DNA from: a virus
Direction: 5' to 3' (one strand)
DNA length: 22,605 nucleotides
Virus record (IMG/VR): IMGVR_UViG_3300022752_000418
Location: 1-22,605 of that record
The notes below the pieces were generated by a model. It had not been told where the DNA came from and did not search any database. It saw only the letters and a list, made by a program, of their open reading frames with translations. The position numbers were made by a program, and so were the translations under genes. Positions 22,263 through 22,605 of the stretch are shown here, in pieces (position 1 is the first letter of the stretch; every line of letters starts with the position of its first letter).

Positions 22263-22605
22263 GCAATCAAGTCGAGGTCATCGTTAACGAGGCCAGCATC
22301 CCCACTGTGGTGGAGGTGAATGCGCCTGGATCCCAGGGCATCCCCGGCAAGACCGCCTATCAGGTCGCGGTCGAGCAGGGCTTCCAGGGCACCGAAGCTC
22401 AGTGGCTGGCGAGCCTGGCGGAAGAGGCGAACGGCATCGCCATGGCCTACGCCGACGCCGCCGAGGCCTCCGCTACCGCTGCAGCTGGGAGCGCTTCGGT
22501 CGCCGCCAGCAGTGCCACCAGCGCTTCGGGATCTGCCGCTACCGCAACCACAAAAGCCAGCGAAGCCAGTAGCAGCGCCACCAGCGCCTCGGGCTCAGCA
22601 TCCAC
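22259..22605 (+). CDS. Tail fibre with Ala/Ser repeats, 3' end outside the window
   Basis: At least 115 codons, open to the window end. It starts with a short strand region (VEVIVNEASIPTVVEVN), followed by GSQGIPGKTAYQVAVEQGF and GTEAQWLASL, a motif common in phage tail fibres after a short collagen-like stretch. From residue 61 it becomes Ala/Ser/Thr-rich and coiled-coil-like. The decapeptide SSATSASGSA occurs twice, encoded at 22508-22537 and 22571-22600, 63 bases apart. This matches phage tail-fibre repeat regions, which form the shaft of trimeric fibres. The receptor-binding end must lie beyond the window. The start ATG overlaps the previous stop as ATGA. Confidence 0.8.
   Translation, partial: MSNQVEVIVNEASIPTVVEVNAPGSQGIPGKTAYQVAVEQGFQGTEAQWLASLAEEANGIAMAYADAAEASATAAAGSASVAASSATSASGSAATATTKASEASSSATSASGSAS
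22508..22600 (+). repeat. In-frame fibre repeat, two copies
   Basis: Two 30-base units (22508-22537 and 22571-22600) encode the same ten residues with several synonymous differences, 63 bases (21 codons) apart. The synonymous drift shows selection on the protein rather than recent DNA duplication. More copies probably follow beyond the window. Confidence 0.65.

Noticed and set aside
1-22605. Recurring CCCCGAG words (for example near 34, 2934, 3314, 8962, 15702, 17537, 21246)
   Set aside because: Most copies I checked are the codon pair CCC-GAG (Pro-Glu) in frame, so they reflect codon choice and not a regulatory repeat. Spacing is irregular.
1-22605. Cyanobacterial HIP1 palindrome GCGATCGC as a host signal
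   Set aside because: I saw no exact copy on reading, only near matches such as at 14000 and 21769. It neither supports nor excludes a cyanobacterial host, since phages may avoid it.
1-22605. tRNA genes, CRISPR arrays, insertion sequences, attachment sites
   Set aside because: No cloverleaf with a T-arm motif, regular spaced repeat, transposase-like frame or paired terminal repeat was recognised. A covariance-model scan would be needed to exclude tRNAs formally.

Overview
The window is a late structural module of a long-tailed (siphovirus-type) phage or prophage. Every credible gene lies on the + strand, packed tail to head, often with ATGA or TGATG stop/start overlaps. The order is the classic one: head-tail joining proteins, tail terminator, major tail protein, tail assembly chaperones, tape measure, distal tail and tail-tip proteins, then fibres. 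No capsid, terminase, replication, integrase or host gene is seen, so a free phage and a prophage cannot be told apart. A cyanobacterial host (Synechococcus/Cyanobium-like) is my inference. It rests mainly on the 1829-residue fibre, whose N-terminal third carries sequence blocks I recall from marine cyanophage tail-appendage proteins (the SDLRKTILRP, SHHLLHCFEF and SNSNFGG blocks), and on the generally GC-rich codon use.

Region by region: 1-1156 holds three small neck/tail-completion genes, the first probably cut by the window edge. 1170-2174 is the major tail protein with an Ig-like C-terminal domain, preceded by a strong ribosome binding site and followed by a Rho-independent terminator (2198-2221). 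2231-2491 is a small unknown gene. 2457-3430 is the tail assembly chaperone pair. The upstream frame ends at 2999, and a 160-codon frame with no ATG, GTG or TTG follows in the -1 frame. It is reached through a canonical GGGAAAC slippery heptamer at 2948-2954, giving a G/GT pair as in lambda. 3460-9318 is a 1952-residue tape measure protein with two embedded wall-hydrolase domains: an M23-like peptidase whose motifs occur in permuted order, and a phage tail lysozyme.

9321-14197 encodes the tail tip: a gpL-like distal protein, a small NlpC/P60-like protein that keeps the Cys but apparently lacks the His, a 1204-residue gpJ-like hub, and a small accessory protein. 14219-15537 holds two tail-tube-like proteins, unusual because they lie downstream of the tip and the major tail protein is already present upstream. 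15585-21074 is the giant fibre, a mosaic with an abrupt composition change near 18640. 21077-21908 holds small genes, two of them with membrane segments (holin-like candidates). 21912 to the end begins a second receptor-binding module: a BppU-N-like protein and an Ala/Ser-repeat fibre that runs off the window.

Together these genes would build the tail tube around the tape measure with the help of the G/GT chaperones, cap it with the hub and fibres, and provide peptidoglycan-cutting activity for DNA entry. No tRNA, CRISPR array, insertion sequence or defence system was seen. The most interesting items are the unannotated frameshift product, the permuted M23 domain, the degenerate NlpC/P60-like protein, and the extra tail-tube-like pair.
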